Assembly (NCBI GenBank): GCA_963736975.1 | Contig: CAVTQY010000001.1 | Location: forward strand, 868,001-932,000 | DNA length: 64,000 bases | Source of the DNA: CAVTQY01 sp963736975 | GTDB lineage: Bacteria; Pseudomonadota; Alphaproteobacteria; Acetobacterales; Acetobacteraceae | Direction: 5' to 3' | Part shown: positions 1-7,998 of the stretch, in pieces | Layout: every line of letters starts with the position of its first letter | How positions within the stretch are numbered: the stretch's first letter is position 1 | Translations under genes and position numbers: made by a program | Notes under the pieces: generated by a model | Database searches by the model: none | What the model was told of the DNA's origin: nothing | Seen by the model: the letters and a program-made list of their open reading frames with translations, nothing else

Positions 1-549
1 TTCGATGAAGCCGATCAGCGATGCCAGTGGCGTGCGCAGCTCGTGGCTGGCATTGGCGACAAAATCGGCACGCATCCGCTCCACCACGCGCTCTCGGGTC
101 CGGTCCGACAACAGCACCAGCACCTGCCCCGCTTTGGCCTGCGGCAGATTTAGCGGCGCGACAGTGGCTTGCAGGTCGCGCGGCACCGGGGCCGGCAACG
201 ACAGATCGGCGCGTTGCGGCGTGCCCGACGCGAAAGCCCCGTCGATCGCCCCACGCAATCCCGGATGCCGCAGCACGGCCCGCAGCTCCGGCCCGAAGGC
301 CGCAGCGGAAGCCGCATTGGCCCGGAGCACGGTGCGTTCGCCGTCGAGTATCAGCAGCGGCTCGGGAAACCGCTGCATCAACGCCTCATCGGCATGGCGT
401 AGGCGGTCGAGATCGGCGCTCTGCTGGGCGGCGAGACGCGCCAGCCGGTCCATCTCGCGGCCCAGCCGCTCGGCCCGCAGCCATCCCAAGATCGCGACAA
501 CCGCGCAACACGCGGCTACGGCCGACACGATCAACAGCAGCGCGTTCAT
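1..549 (-). CDS. Sensor histidine kinase (PhoR-like), N-terminal part, cut by window edge
   Basis: This is the first 183 codons of a membrane sensor kinase that phosphorylates a partner response regulator; the rest lies beyond the left edge. The protein starts MNALLLIVSAVAACCAVVAI, a single hydrophobic anchor. A coiled-coil stretch rich in Arg and Leu follows (residues 22-50), then a PAS-like segment (about 55-150), then the start of the HisKA domain. The HisKA H-box reads FVANASHELRTPLASLIGF at the very end and contains the phosphorylated His. The ATPase domain is not visible. It lies 46 bp downstream of the glutamine synthetase homologue on the same strand, so it may be co-transcribed with it. 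The ATG at 549 fits the anchor position. The substrate and partner cannot be told. Confidence 0.85.
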   Translation of the reverse strand, partial: MNALLLIVSAVAACCAVVAILGWLRAERLGREMDRLARLAAQQSADLDRLRHADEALMQRFPEPLLILDGERTVLRANAASAAAFGPELRAVLRHPGLRGAIDGAFASGTPQRADLSLPAPVPRDLQATVAPLNLPQAKAGQVLVLLSDRTRERVVERMRADFVANASHELRTPLASLIGFIE

Positions 550-595
550 GAAGTCGCTCTTGTCGGCCGGACGGTTCGCGGCGCCGCACCGGTCA

Positions 596-1897
596 TCAAC
601 AATCCAGCGTCGTCTCGCGCTCCCACGTCGTCAGTTGCTGGGTGTAGTCCTGCCACTGACGCATCTTCAGCGCCATATAAGCTCGAGCAAATGGTTCCCC
701 TAGCGCCTCCCGCAGAACTCCCGAAGCCTCGAACGCGCGCAGCGCGTCCAGCAGATTGAGCGGAAGCAGGCGCGCATCGGTAATCGTATGTCCGTGCGTG
801 TACATATTGATGTCGAGCCGCGGTCCCGGATCGCGCCTGAGCGCGATGCCTTCCATCCCCGCAGCAAGTACCCCCGCTTGCAGCAGATAGGGGTTCGCCG
901 CCCCGTCGGCCAGGCGCAGCTCGAAGCGCCCAGGGTCGGGTATTCGAATCATGTGTGTGCGGTTGTTGCCTGCATAGGTCACCGTATTCGGTGCCCAAGT
1001 GGCACCGGAGGCCGTTACCGTCGCGTTGATACGCTTATAACTGTTGATTGTCGGATTGGTCAGCGCGCACAGCGCCTCCGCATGCGTCATCACACCCCCA
1101 ATGAAGTGATACGCAAGCTGCGACAGGCCCAGGGCGCCGCCAGGATCGGCGAACTGGTTGCGCTCGTCCTGCCACAACGACACGTGCACATGGCAGCCGG
1201 AGCCTGTAAGGTCAGGGAACGGCTTCGGCATGAAGGTCGCGCGCAGGCCGTGTTTTTCGGCGATCGCCTTCACCATGTATTTGAAAAACACGTGACGATC
1301 CGCGGTGACGAGGGCGGGTGCGTAACTCCAGTTCATTTCAAACTGGCCGTTCGCATCCTCGTGGTCGTTCTGGTACGGCTCCCAACCCAGCGTCTGCATG
1401 CCATCACAGACCTCGGTGATGATGTCGTAGCGACGCATCAGCGCGGACTGGTCGTAGCAGGGCTTCTTCTGTCGGTCCGCGGTATCGGCGATTGAGTTGC
1501 CGTCGGGTGTGATCAGAAAAAACTCGCACTCCACGCCGGACCGCATCTGCCAGCCTTGCCCCGCCGCTGCCTCCGCCACACGCTTGAGCACGAACCGCGG
1601 CGCCTGTTCCACCGGCTTGCCTGCCATGACAAGATCGGCCGCCAACCAGCCCACCTCCGGTTTCCAGGGCAGTTGCATCAGGCTGTCGGGATCCGGGATC
1701 GCCAGCATGTCCGGATCAGCGGGGGTCATGTCCAGCCAGGTGGCGAAGCCGGCGAACCCGGCCCCGGCACGTGCCATCTCACCAATCGCCGCGGCCGGCA
1801 CGAGCTTGGCGCGCTGCGTGCCGAACAGATCAGTGAACGATATCAGAAAATACCGAATGCCACGCTCCCGCGCCGCCGTGGCCAGATCGATTGCCAT
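596..1897 (-). CDS. Type III glutamine synthetase family (GlnT / gamma-glutamylmethylamide synthetase-like)
   Basis: A 433-residue ATP-dependent amide ligase of the glutamine synthetase fold. It either makes glutamine from glutamate and ammonia (GlnT) or gamma-glutamylmethylamide from glutamate and methylamine (GmaS). Visible signatures are the beta-grasp N-terminus (1-100), the metal-site Glu in GVECEFFLI (about 121-129), ANGQFEMNW, the GSGCHVHVSLW segment, and an NRTHMIRIPDPGRFELR C-terminal active-site block. The ATG at 1897 is chosen over upstream starts because it follows a GGGGGAG ribosome site and gives the usual family length. It is the last gene of a four-gene operon with three glutamate-synthase-like proteins, 17 bp after the FMN protein. 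That order matches mgsABC-gmaS of the N-methylglutamate pathway and also glxBCD-glnT of rhizobia. Sequence alone does not decide between them. Confidence 0.88.
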   Translation of the reverse strand: MAIDLATAARERGIRYFLISFTDLFGTQRAKLVPAAAIGEMARAGAGFAGFATWLDMTPADPDMLAIPDPDSLMQLPWKPEVGWLAADLVMAGKPVEQAPRFVLKRVAEAAAGQGWQMRSGVECEFFLITPDGNSIADTADRQKKPCYDQSALMRRYDIITEVCDGMQTLGWEPYQNDHEDANGQFEMNWSYAPALVTADRHVFFKYMVKAIAEKHGLRATFMPKPFPDLTGSGCHVHVSLWQDERNQFADPGGALGLSQLAYHFIGGVMTHAEALCALTNPTINSYKRINATVTASGATWAPNTVTYAGNNRTHMIRIPDPGRFELRLADGAANPYLLQAGVLAAGMEGIALRRDPGPRLDINMYTHGHTITDARLLPLNLLDALRAFEASGVLREALGEPFARAYMALKMRQWQDYTQQLTTWERETTLDC

Positions 1898-1914
1898 TCG
1901 CTCCCCCGCCGCGC

Positions 1915-3240
1915 TCACGCACCATGCCGTCCCGGAATCCAGTCCGTACCGGCGAGCGGCACGCGCGCCATTGCCGCAGCCTCGATCGTCAGTGCCACGA
2001 GGTCCTCTGGTTCGAGATTGCGCAGGTGGCTCTTGCCGCAAGCGCGCGCGATCGCCTGCGCCTCGAGTGTCATCACGGCAAGAAAATTGGCCAGCCGGCG
2101 TCCGCCCAGCACTGGATCGAGCCGTGCCGCCAGCTCCGGGTCTTGCGTGGTTATGCCCGCCGGGTCGCGCCCTTCCTGCCAGTCGTCATAGGCCCCCGAC
2201 ACGGTTCCCAGCCTGGCGTATTCGGCCTCGTGCACCGGGTCGTTATCGCCGAGCGCCACCAGTGCGGCCGTGCCGATCGAAACGGCATCCGCGCCGAGTG
2301 CCAGCGCCTTGGCCACATCGGCACCGCTGCGAATACCGCCAGAAACGATCAATTGCACCCTTCGGTGCATCCCGAGCTCTTGCAATGCAGTCACTGCCGG
2401 GCGGATCGCTGCCAGGATAGGGATGCCGACATGCTCGATAAACACCTCCTGCGTCGCCGCGGTGCCCCCCTGCATTCCGTCAATCACCACGACGTCGGCT
2501 CCCGCCTTTACCGCTAGCGCCGTGTCGTAATACGGGCGAGAGGCGCCGACCTTTACATAGATCGGCTTCTCCCAGTCGGTGATTTCGCGAAGCTCCTCCA
2601 GCTTGATTTGCAGATCGTCCGGGCCCGTCCAGTCGGGATGCCGACAGGCAGAACGCTGGTCGATGCCTTCCGGCAGATTTCGCATGGAAGCAACGCGGGC
2701 CGAGATCTTTTGTCCCAGCAACATGCCGCCGCCGCCCGGTTTTGCGCCCTGTCCGATGACCACCTCGATAGCGTCGGCACGGCGCAGGTGGTCGGGATCC
2801 ATTCCGTAACGCGAGGGCAGCACCTGATATACGAGCTTCGCGGAGTGTTCGCGTTCCTCTTCCGTCATGCCTCCGTCGCCGGTCGTGGTGGTCGTACCGG
2901 CAAGGGTCGCGCCGCGCCCCAGCGCCTCTTTTGCCGGTGCGGACAATGCTCCGAAACTCATCCCTGCCATCGTCACCGGAATCTTCAACTCAACCGGCCG
3001 TTTGGCAAAACGCGTGCCGAGTGTAACCCCAGTCTCGCAGCGTTCGCGATATCCCTCCAACGGATAGCGGCTGATCGACGCGCCGAGGAACAGCAGATCG
3101 TCAAAATGCGGCAGCTTGCGTTTGGCTCCTCCGCCGCGAATGTCGTAGATGCCGGTGGCTGCGGCACGGCGGATCTCGGCCAAAGTATGCATATCGAATG
3201 TCGCGGAGAAGCGTGGCGGCGTGGGCGGGTTCGCTTCCAT
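1915..3240 (-). CDS. FMN-binding glutamate synthase domain protein (MgsC/GlxD-like)
   Basis: A 441-residue protein corresponding to the FMN/synthase barrel of the glutamate synthase large subunit, expressed as a separate subunit. Family hallmarks are GMSFGALSAPAKEALGRGA (about 93-111), a Gly-rich loop GQGAKPGGGGMLLGQK, the flavin-binding KVGASRPYYDTALAVKAGAD segment, GMQGGTAATQ and IVSGGIRSGADVAKALALGA. It should transfer ammonia, released by the amidotransferase partner, to an alpha-keto acid or to methylamine-derived glutamate. The segment that carries the cysteines for a 3Fe-4S cluster in GltB is here EGRDPAGITTQDPE, with no cysteine, so this cluster is probably absent. Its start overlaps the previous stop by one base (TGATG). 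Confidence 0.9.
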   Translation of the reverse strand: MEANPPTPPRFSATFDMHTLAEIRRAAATGIYDIRGGGAKRKLPHFDDLLFLGASISRYPLEGYRERCETGVTLGTRFAKRPVELKIPVTMAGMSFGALSAPAKEALGRGATLAGTTTTTGDGGMTEEEREHSAKLVYQVLPSRYGMDPDHLRRADAIEVVIGQGAKPGGGGMLLGQKISARVASMRNLPEGIDQRSACRHPDWTGPDDLQIKLEELREITDWEKPIYVKVGASRPYYDTALAVKAGADVVVIDGMQGGTAATQEVFIEHVGIPILAAIRPAVTALQELGMHRRVQLIVSGGIRSGADVAKALALGADAVSIGTAALVALGDNDPVHEAEYARLGTVSGAYDDWQEGRDPAGITTQDPELAARLDPVLGGRRLANFLAVMTLEAQAIARACGKSHLRNLEPEDLVALTIEAAAMARVPLAGTDWIPGRHGA

Positions 3241-3950
3241 CAGTAGGCTGCCGCATTATCGACGTGGAAATTATACAGGCGGCGCGCCGAGCCGTAGCGC
3301 CGAAATTGCCCCACATCGACCTCGCCGGCCAGTCCCGCCGTTTCCAGCTTAGCGTATAGTTCCGCACGATGATGGTTGTAGATCGCCTTCTCAACGCAAT
3401 CGGCGCCGAGGCTGGCGACGCGACCCCGGACATAAAGATGCGCCTCGTAGATTAAATCACCCAGGCTTTCGCCGGCATCACCCAGCACCACCAGCGTGCC
3501 GGCCTGAGCCATGAAAGCTGAGAGATGACCCACTGAGCCCTTAACAACAATGTCCGCGCCTTTCAGCGAGATGGCGCAACGTGCCGCCGCATCGCCCTCG
3601 ATCAGCAACATCCCGCCGTGCGCAGATGCCCCGGCCGACTGGCTCGCGTCCCCACGGACATGGACGAAGCCCGACATCATGTTCTCCGCAACGCCGGTCG
3701 CCGCGTTGCCGTGCACAATGACGCTCGCGCGCTGGTTCATCCCGGCGCAGTAGTAACCCACATGACCGTCGATTTCGACCATGATCGGGACCGTAAGCCC
3801 CACCGCGAGCGCGTGTCGTCCGCCGGGGTTCAGGACCCGCCAGTGCGAACGGTTGGTATCAGACGGAAGCTGATGCAACGCCGCGTTCAGGTCGCGCACG
3901 CTATGTCGCGCCAGGTCAAATTCGGCCGGTTCCATCTTCACGGCCGCCAT
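3240..3950 (-). CDS. GXGXG-motif glutamate synthase alpha-domain protein (MgsB/GlxC-like)
   Basis: About 236 residues matching the C-terminal right-handed beta-helix (GXGXG) domain of glutamate synthase, here a free-standing structural subunit. The repeating turns are visible as NGNAATGVAENMMSGFVHVRGD-like units (VIVHGNAATGVAENMMSGF, GMLLIEGDAAARCAISLKGA, IVVKGSVGHLSAFMAQAGT). The domain links the amidotransferase and FMN subunits and carries no catalytic residues. The chosen ATG at 3950 lies two bases after the upstream stop. A TTG at 3971 would give seven more residues and overlap that gene. Downstream it shares one base with the FMN subunit gene, which suggests translational coupling. Confidence 0.87.
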   Translation of the reverse strand: MAAVKMEPAEFDLARHSVRDLNAALHQLPSDTNRSHWRVLNPGGRHALAVGLTVPIMVEIDGHVGYYCAGMNQRASVIVHGNAATGVAENMMSGFVHVRGDASQSAGASAHGGMLLIEGDAAARCAISLKGADIVVKGSVGHLSAFMAQAGTLVVLGDAGESLGDLIYEAHLYVRGRVASLGADCVEKAIYNHHRAELYAKLETAGLAGEVDVGQFRRYGSARRLYNFHVDNAAAY

Positions 3951-3952
3951 AC

Positions 3953-4843
3953 TCAAGACGCGAGCTTCCAAGCATAGACGATGGCCGGCTCAGGTTCCCA
4001 CACCCGGGCCGAGTTGATGCCCGGCAACTCGGCAAGCGCACGATATTCGGTGCCGAACGCGACGTAGCGCTCGGTCTCGGCCATCACTGCGGGCTTACAG
4101 GCGATCGGATCGCGCAGCACCGCGAACCCGTCCTTTGTTGCCACCACGAAGGTATAGAAACCGTCCAACTCATCGAGCGCGGAGCGCAACGCCGCATCGA
4201 GCGGCCGGCCATCCTGCATCCGAGCAGAGAGCCACACCGCAGCTACTTCAGTGTCATTCTCAGTTTTGAAGGCGAAGCCACGTTGCTGGAGCTCGCGCCG
4301 CTTCGCGTTATGGTTGGAGAGCGAGCCATTGTGTACCAGACATTGGTCGGGTCCGGTCGAGAACGGGTGGGCGCCGTCGGTGCTAACAGCCAACTCGGTC
4401 GCCATGCGTGTATGCCCGACACCGTGTGTGCCGCATATGCTGGCGAGTTCGAAGCGGCGAGCCACATCGGCTGGCCGCCCAACCTCCTTGTAGAGCTCCA
4501 TTCGTTCCCCGGCACCGACCAACATGGTGTCCGGGGAAACGCACGTCAGTGCAGATCGTGCCCCTTCTTCGGCCTCACGCGGAACGCTCAGCACCACATG
4601 CGTGCCGCGGACGGCAATGGTGCTATCGGCGATACCAAGCTGTGCCAGCAACGCCTCGGGGTCGGTCCCAGGTGGGGGGCGAAGCGTCAGCTTGGTCACA
4701 TCCGCCCGGCCGGATGTATAGACCGCGAAGCCGGCGCTGTCCGGCCCGCGATCCGCCATCGCTTCCAACATTACGGCGAGATGCGCGCCCAGGTCAGCTT
4801 TGATCCCCCGATCCTTGGCGAACAGCCCAACGATCCCGCACAT
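3953..4843 (-). CDS. Class II glutamine amidotransferase (MgsA/GlxB-like)
   Basis: A 296-residue Ntn-hydrolase glutaminase domain that releases ammonia from glutamine for the FMN subunit encoded downstream. The start is fixed by the sequence MCGIVGLFAKD: Cys2, exposed once Met1 is removed, is the catalytic nucleophile. Other family blocks are DRGPDSAGFAVY (about 35-46), THGVGHTRMATE with the conserved Arg, the VHNGSLSNHNAKRRELQ block, and NDTEVAAVW. It is about as long as the GATase domain of GltB but lacks the rest, consistent with the split arrangement. A GGGGG ribosome site precedes the ATG. It is the first gene of the leftward operon; a candidate promoter lies upstream at 4870-4897. Confidence 0.9.
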   Translation of the reverse strand: MCGIVGLFAKDRGIKADLGAHLAVMLEAMADRGPDSAGFAVYTSGRADVTKLTLRPPPGTDPEALLAQLGIADSTIAVRGTHVVLSVPREAEEGARSALTCVSPDTMLVGAGERMELYKEVGRPADVARRFELASICGTHGVGHTRMATELAVSTDGAHPFSTGPDQCLVHNGSLSNHNAKRRELQQRGFAFKTENDTEVAAVWLSARMQDGRPLDAALRSALDELDGFYTFVVATKDGFAVLRDPIACKPAVMAETERYVAFGTEYRALAELPGINSARVWEPEPAIVYAWKLAS

Positions 4844-4869
4844 GAAAAGCCCCCATCGAAGATGTTGCC

Positions 4870-4897
4870 AAGCTATACAGGCCGGGGCCGCTGTCAA
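4870..4897 (-). promoter_or_regulatory. Candidate sigma70-type promoter of the amidotransferase operon
   Basis: On the minus strand a perfect TTGACA (4897-4892) is followed after 16 bases by TAGCTT (4875-4870); a 14-base spacing to TATAGC is also possible. It lies about 27-54 bases before the ATG at 4843, in the divergent spacer shared with the dehydratase gene. The -35 box is convincing and the -10 box is weak. Confidence 0.4.
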
Positions 4898-4972
4898 CGA
4901 CAGGACGTTGTCATTCAGGGTAGAATGCGGGACGCGTGTACACACACGCCACTTCCGTAAGGATCCTTCGCC

Positions 4973-6151
4973 ATGAAGATAGAAGCCGTCGATCTTTTCT
5001 ACCTAGCGATGCCCGACATCACGACGGAAGCGGACGGTAGCCAGGACGCGTTGCTGGTCCGCATCGCTGCCGGCGGACACGTTGGCTGGGGCGAATGCGA
5101 GGCGGCGCCGCTGCCCTCCATCGCAGCCTTTGTCTGTCCGATGTCGCACGGCGTCTGCCGCCCGGTGGGGTCCTCCGTGCTCGGTGAGACCATCGACGGC
5201 CCAGACGACATCCGGCGCATCGCAGCGACGGTCGAGTACGACAGCATGGATCTGCTGCAGGCCGCCCACACATTGTCCGGTGTCGAAATGGCGCTCTGGG
5301 ACCTGCTCGGTCACGCTCGCAACGAACCGGTCTGGCGCTTGCTCGGCTACCGCACCTCGCATCCGAAACGCCCCTATGCCTCTATGCTGTTCGGCGACAC
5401 ACCGCAAGCGACGCTGCGGCAGGGGCTCGCTGCACGCGCCGCCGGATATTCCGCCGCCAAGTTCGGCTGGGGGCCGATTGGCCGAGGCAGCGTCGGTGAC
5501 GACGCCGATCATTTCGCCGCCGCCCGAGAGGGGCTCGGCCCCGACGGCATCCTGCTCGTCGATGTCGGTCAGATTTGGGGCGAAGACGTCGCCGCCGCCG
5601 CCGCTCGTATCCCTGCACTGGAAGCCAGCCATGCCACCTGGCTGGAGGAGCCGTTCCATACCAGCGCGCTGGCGGCTTACGGCGCCCTGTCGCGCCGCAG
5701 CCCTACTGTCAAACTCGCCGGCGGGGAAGGCGCGCATAATTTCGCTATGGCGCAACACCTGATCGACTACGGTGGCGTCGGCTTTATCCAGATCGATACC
5801 GGCCGCATCGGCGGTATCGGCTCGGCCAAGCGGGTCGCCGGCTACGCCGTCAGTAAGGGCGTGACCTTCGTCAATCACACCTTCACCTCGCACCTCGCTC
5901 TCAGCGCATCGCTGCAGCCCTTCGCGGGCCTGGCGGGTCACCGGATCTGCGAGTTTCCATTTCAGCCTAAATCACTGTCGGTGGATTTCGTAGCGACGCC
6001 GCTGCAACGCGACCGCAACGGTGAGATTGCCGCCCCCGATGCCGCCGGCCTCGGCATCCGGATAAACCCTACCGGCATGGGCAACTATCTTGTCGAGGTC
6101 GAGATCAAGGTCGGCGGCAAAACATTGTACTCTACGCCAGAGCTGGGCTGA
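4973..6151 (+). CDS. Mandelate racemase/muconate-lactonizing family (enolase superfamily) enzyme
   Basis: A 392-residue sugar-acid dehydratase or racemase-like enzyme. The N-terminal capping domain (1-125) is followed by a (beta/alpha)7 barrel. The metal ligands appear in order: Asp in ILLVDVGQIWG (about 198), Glu in TWLEEPFH (about 224) and Glu in LAGGEGAHN (about 250). The general acid/base candidates are Lys in AAKFGWGP (about 160), Asp in QIDTGRIGG and His in FVNHTFTSHLALS, the same Lys plus His-Asp dyad plan as mandelate racemase. The KxK motif is reduced to KFG, as in talarate/galactarate-type enzymes. It is divergently transcribed from the nitrogen operon, with AAGGA before the ATG. 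The true substrate cannot be read from sequence. Confidence 0.88.
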   Translation: MKIEAVDLFYLAMPDITTEADGSQDALLVRIAAGGHVGWGECEAAPLPSIAAFVCPMSHGVCRPVGSSVLGETIDGPDDIRRIAATVEYDSMDLLQAAHTLSGVEMALWDLLGHARNEPVWRLLGYRTSHPKRPYASMLFGDTPQATLRQGLAARAAGYSAAKFGWGPIGRGSVGDDADHFAAAREGLGPDGILLVDVGQIWGEDVAAAAARIPALEASHATWLEEPFHTSALAAYGALSRRSPTVKLAGGEGAHNFAMAQHLIDYGGVGFIQIDTGRIGGIGSAKRVAGYAVSKGVTFVNHTFTSHLALSASLQPFAGLAGHRICEFPFQPKSLSVDFVATPLQRDRNGEIAAPDAAGLGIRINPTGMGNYLVEVEIKVGGKTLYSTPELG

Positions 6152-6153
6152 CC

Positions 6154-6195
6154 GGACAACCGTTCAAGTCAATAGCATCTATGACTTGGTTGTCC
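6154..6195 (+). terminator. Imperfect hairpin just after the dehydratase stop codon
   Basis: The right arm TGACTTGGTTGTCC (6182-6195) pairs with GGACAACC (6154-6161) plus AAGTCA (6166-6171), leaving a 4-nt bulge. It starts three bases after the stop at 6151. There is no clear T-run, so terminator function is only inferred. Confidence 0.35.
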
Positions 6196-6511
6196 TGAAC
6201 CGTTCGCTATTTCAGGAAGGGTTGGTCGAGATCGGTGATTGGCGGTTCACATCGCGTGAGTCAGACACTCAACCCGTTATGATAGGCCTTCAGCGCACAT
6301 TGGTAACCTGTCGGCCCTCACTATAAGGTCGAGAATGACTTTCTCACAGAGGTTGCGGCGCGGTTGTGATTGGCTCCCCGCCTGGCATTGACGGTGTGCG
6401 GCGCGTCCGGGAACGCAGTTCAGTCCACAGGCTCCTCGTTTCCGGCCGACGGAAGCGGCCATTATACTGCTCTTCCGCAATGATCCGAGCCGTCCCGATC
6501 AGGGCGGCGCC
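6196..6511. other. Non-coding spacer between convergent genes
   Basis: This 316-bp stretch separates the dehydratase from the convergent quinone reductase-like gene. Its composition is more AT-rich than its neighbours. I see no ORF with family resemblance, no tRNA and no clear repeat in it. Confidence 0.5.
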
Positions 6512-7501
6512 TCAGCGCTGCGGCTCGACCACTACAGTGCCGATCTTGCCGCCCGCCTCCACCGTCCTGTGCGCCGCCGCCGTCTCGTACAGCGGAAACC
6601 GCGCCGCTACGGTCAGCATCCGCTGCCCGCTTGCAGTCCAACGCGCGATGTCCGCCTGCGCACGGAGCCGCGCCTCGGGCGGTGAAGTCGGCAGCACCAT
6701 GAAATGCACCGAGATATTCCGCGCCATCAGCTCGCGCACCGGCAATCGCGGCGTGCGGTCGCCGTTGCTCGCATAGACCGCGATGCTGCCGCCAGCGCGC
6801 ACGCAGGCAATCGTCGCCGACAAGTTGCCCCCGAAATCAACGTCCACAACGTGATGGACACCCTGCCCATCTGTGAGTTCGCGCACCCGCTCTGCCACGT
6901 CCTCCTTCCGATAATCGACCGCATGCGCCGCTCCGCCGGCGAGCGCCCGCGCCGCCTTCTCGGCCGAGCTGACCGTCGCGATCACCGTCGCCCCGGCCCA
7001 GGCGGCGAGCTGGACCGCATAGTGCCCCACCGCGCCCGCTCCGCCGGTCACCAGCACGTACCGGCCCTGCACCGGTGCCGCGAGGAAAACACAGCGATGC
7101 GCCGTCATGGCGGGAATGCCGAGCGTCGCCCCCTCGGCGAAGGGCACGTGCTCCGGCAACTCGGTGACCAGCTCCTCGGCCAAGGCGATGTATTCGGCCG
7201 CGGTTCCCATCCAGCGGCCGTTACGCTGGCCGTTGTAAAGCCAGACCCGGGTGCCGATCCGACTTGTGGCGACACCGGGACCGACCTGCTCCACCACCCC
7301 GGCGCCATCGCTGTTTGGCACGACACGCGGATACTCCGGCGGCGGCGTCGCCCCGCCGCGACGATAGGTGTCCGACGGGTTCACCCCGGACGCTTCGAGT
7401 CGCACCAGGACCTCGCCGGGCCCCGGCGTCGGGGTCGGCAGTTCGCCGCAGACCAGGGCCTCGTCGGCTAATCCCTGGCGGTTGTACCAGACAGCGCGCA
7501 T
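6512..7501 (-). CDS. NADPH:quinone reductase-like zinc-type alcohol dehydrogenase family protein
   Basis: A 329-residue medium-chain dehydrogenase/reductase. The GroES-like N-terminal domain holds EVLVRLEASGVNPSDTYRRGG (about 31-50). The Rossmann domain holds YVLVTGGAGAVGHYAVQLAAW (about 141-160), the NADP(H)-binding AxxGxxG-type motif, followed by YRKEDVAERVRELTDGQGVHHVVD. No structural or catalytic zinc-site cysteines are visible, so it groups with the zinc-free QOR branch that reduces quinones or enones with NADPH. The ATG at 7501 follows GGAAG and starts the conserved MRAVWYNRQG; a longer ORF upstream has no family match. It is monocistronic and convergent with the dehydratase gene. Confidence 0.88.
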   Translation of the reverse strand: MRAVWYNRQGLADEALVCGELPTPTPGPGEVLVRLEASGVNPSDTYRRGGATPPPEYPRVVPNSDGAGVVEQVGPGVATSRIGTRVWLYNGQRNGRWMGTAAEYIALAEELVTELPEHVPFAEGATLGIPAMTAHRCVFLAAPVQGRYVLVTGGAGAVGHYAVQLAAWAGATVIATVSSAEKAARALAGGAAHAVDYRKEDVAERVRELTDGQGVHHVVDVDFGGNLSATIACVRAGGSIAVYASNGDRTPRLPVRELMARNISVHFMVLPTSPPEARLRAQADIARWTASGQRMLTVAARFPLYETAAAHRTVEAGGKIGTVVVEPQR

Positions 7502-7680
7502 GCCGCTTCCTTCCATTATAGCCGTGACCAAGCATACCCTCCCTTGAACGCCCGAACGCACCCCGGTTCCTCTATGATGGCTATCCGCGCCTGGTTTTCC
7601 GCGGTAAGGTGCGCGATGTTCTTGGCGTTTGACCCCCAATGGGGCATAGGCACGGGCGGCTGGAGCAAAACCGTTACGAC

Positions 7681-7975
7681 ATGTTCACTAGCATCAGAAA
7701 ATACCAACTACGGCGAGGTTCGAACTGCGGAATTTGCTCGCCGCGTGCAGGAGGGCTTTTTGCCGCTCATGCGCGAGATGCCCGGGTTTCAGGGTTATTA
7801 TCTGCTGGACGGCGGCTCTGATGTGATCATCGCGATCAGTATGTTCAACAGCGCAGATGAAGCGCTTGCCTCGAATGAAACGGCAGCGGATTGGGTAAGG
7901 AACAACGTTCTGGAGTTTACGAAGGGGTTACCGGAAGTGATGGTGGGCGATAGTCTGATTTCCGAGGTCAAATAG
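7681..7975 (+). pseudogene. Small dimeric alpha/beta-barrel (ABM-like) protein, frameshifted
   Basis: A short gene of about 97 codons split between two frames. From the ATG at 7681 the frame reads MFTSIRKYQLRRGS. The following part, AEFARRVQEGFLPLMREMPG to the end, lies in the +1 frame and stops at 7975. Skipping one base near 7723 joins the two halves into one plausible product. The second half, with GFQGYYLLDGGSDVIIAISM and ADWVRNNV, resembles ferredoxin-like proteins related to antibiotic biosynthesis monooxygenases that are common in alphaproteobacteria. An ORF from 7544 covers the second half in frame, but its N-terminus has no family look. It is either a real lesion or a one-base sequencing error. 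Confidence 0.6.
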
Positions 7976-7998
7976 CAAATCCCCGTTCAGAGCCTTGC

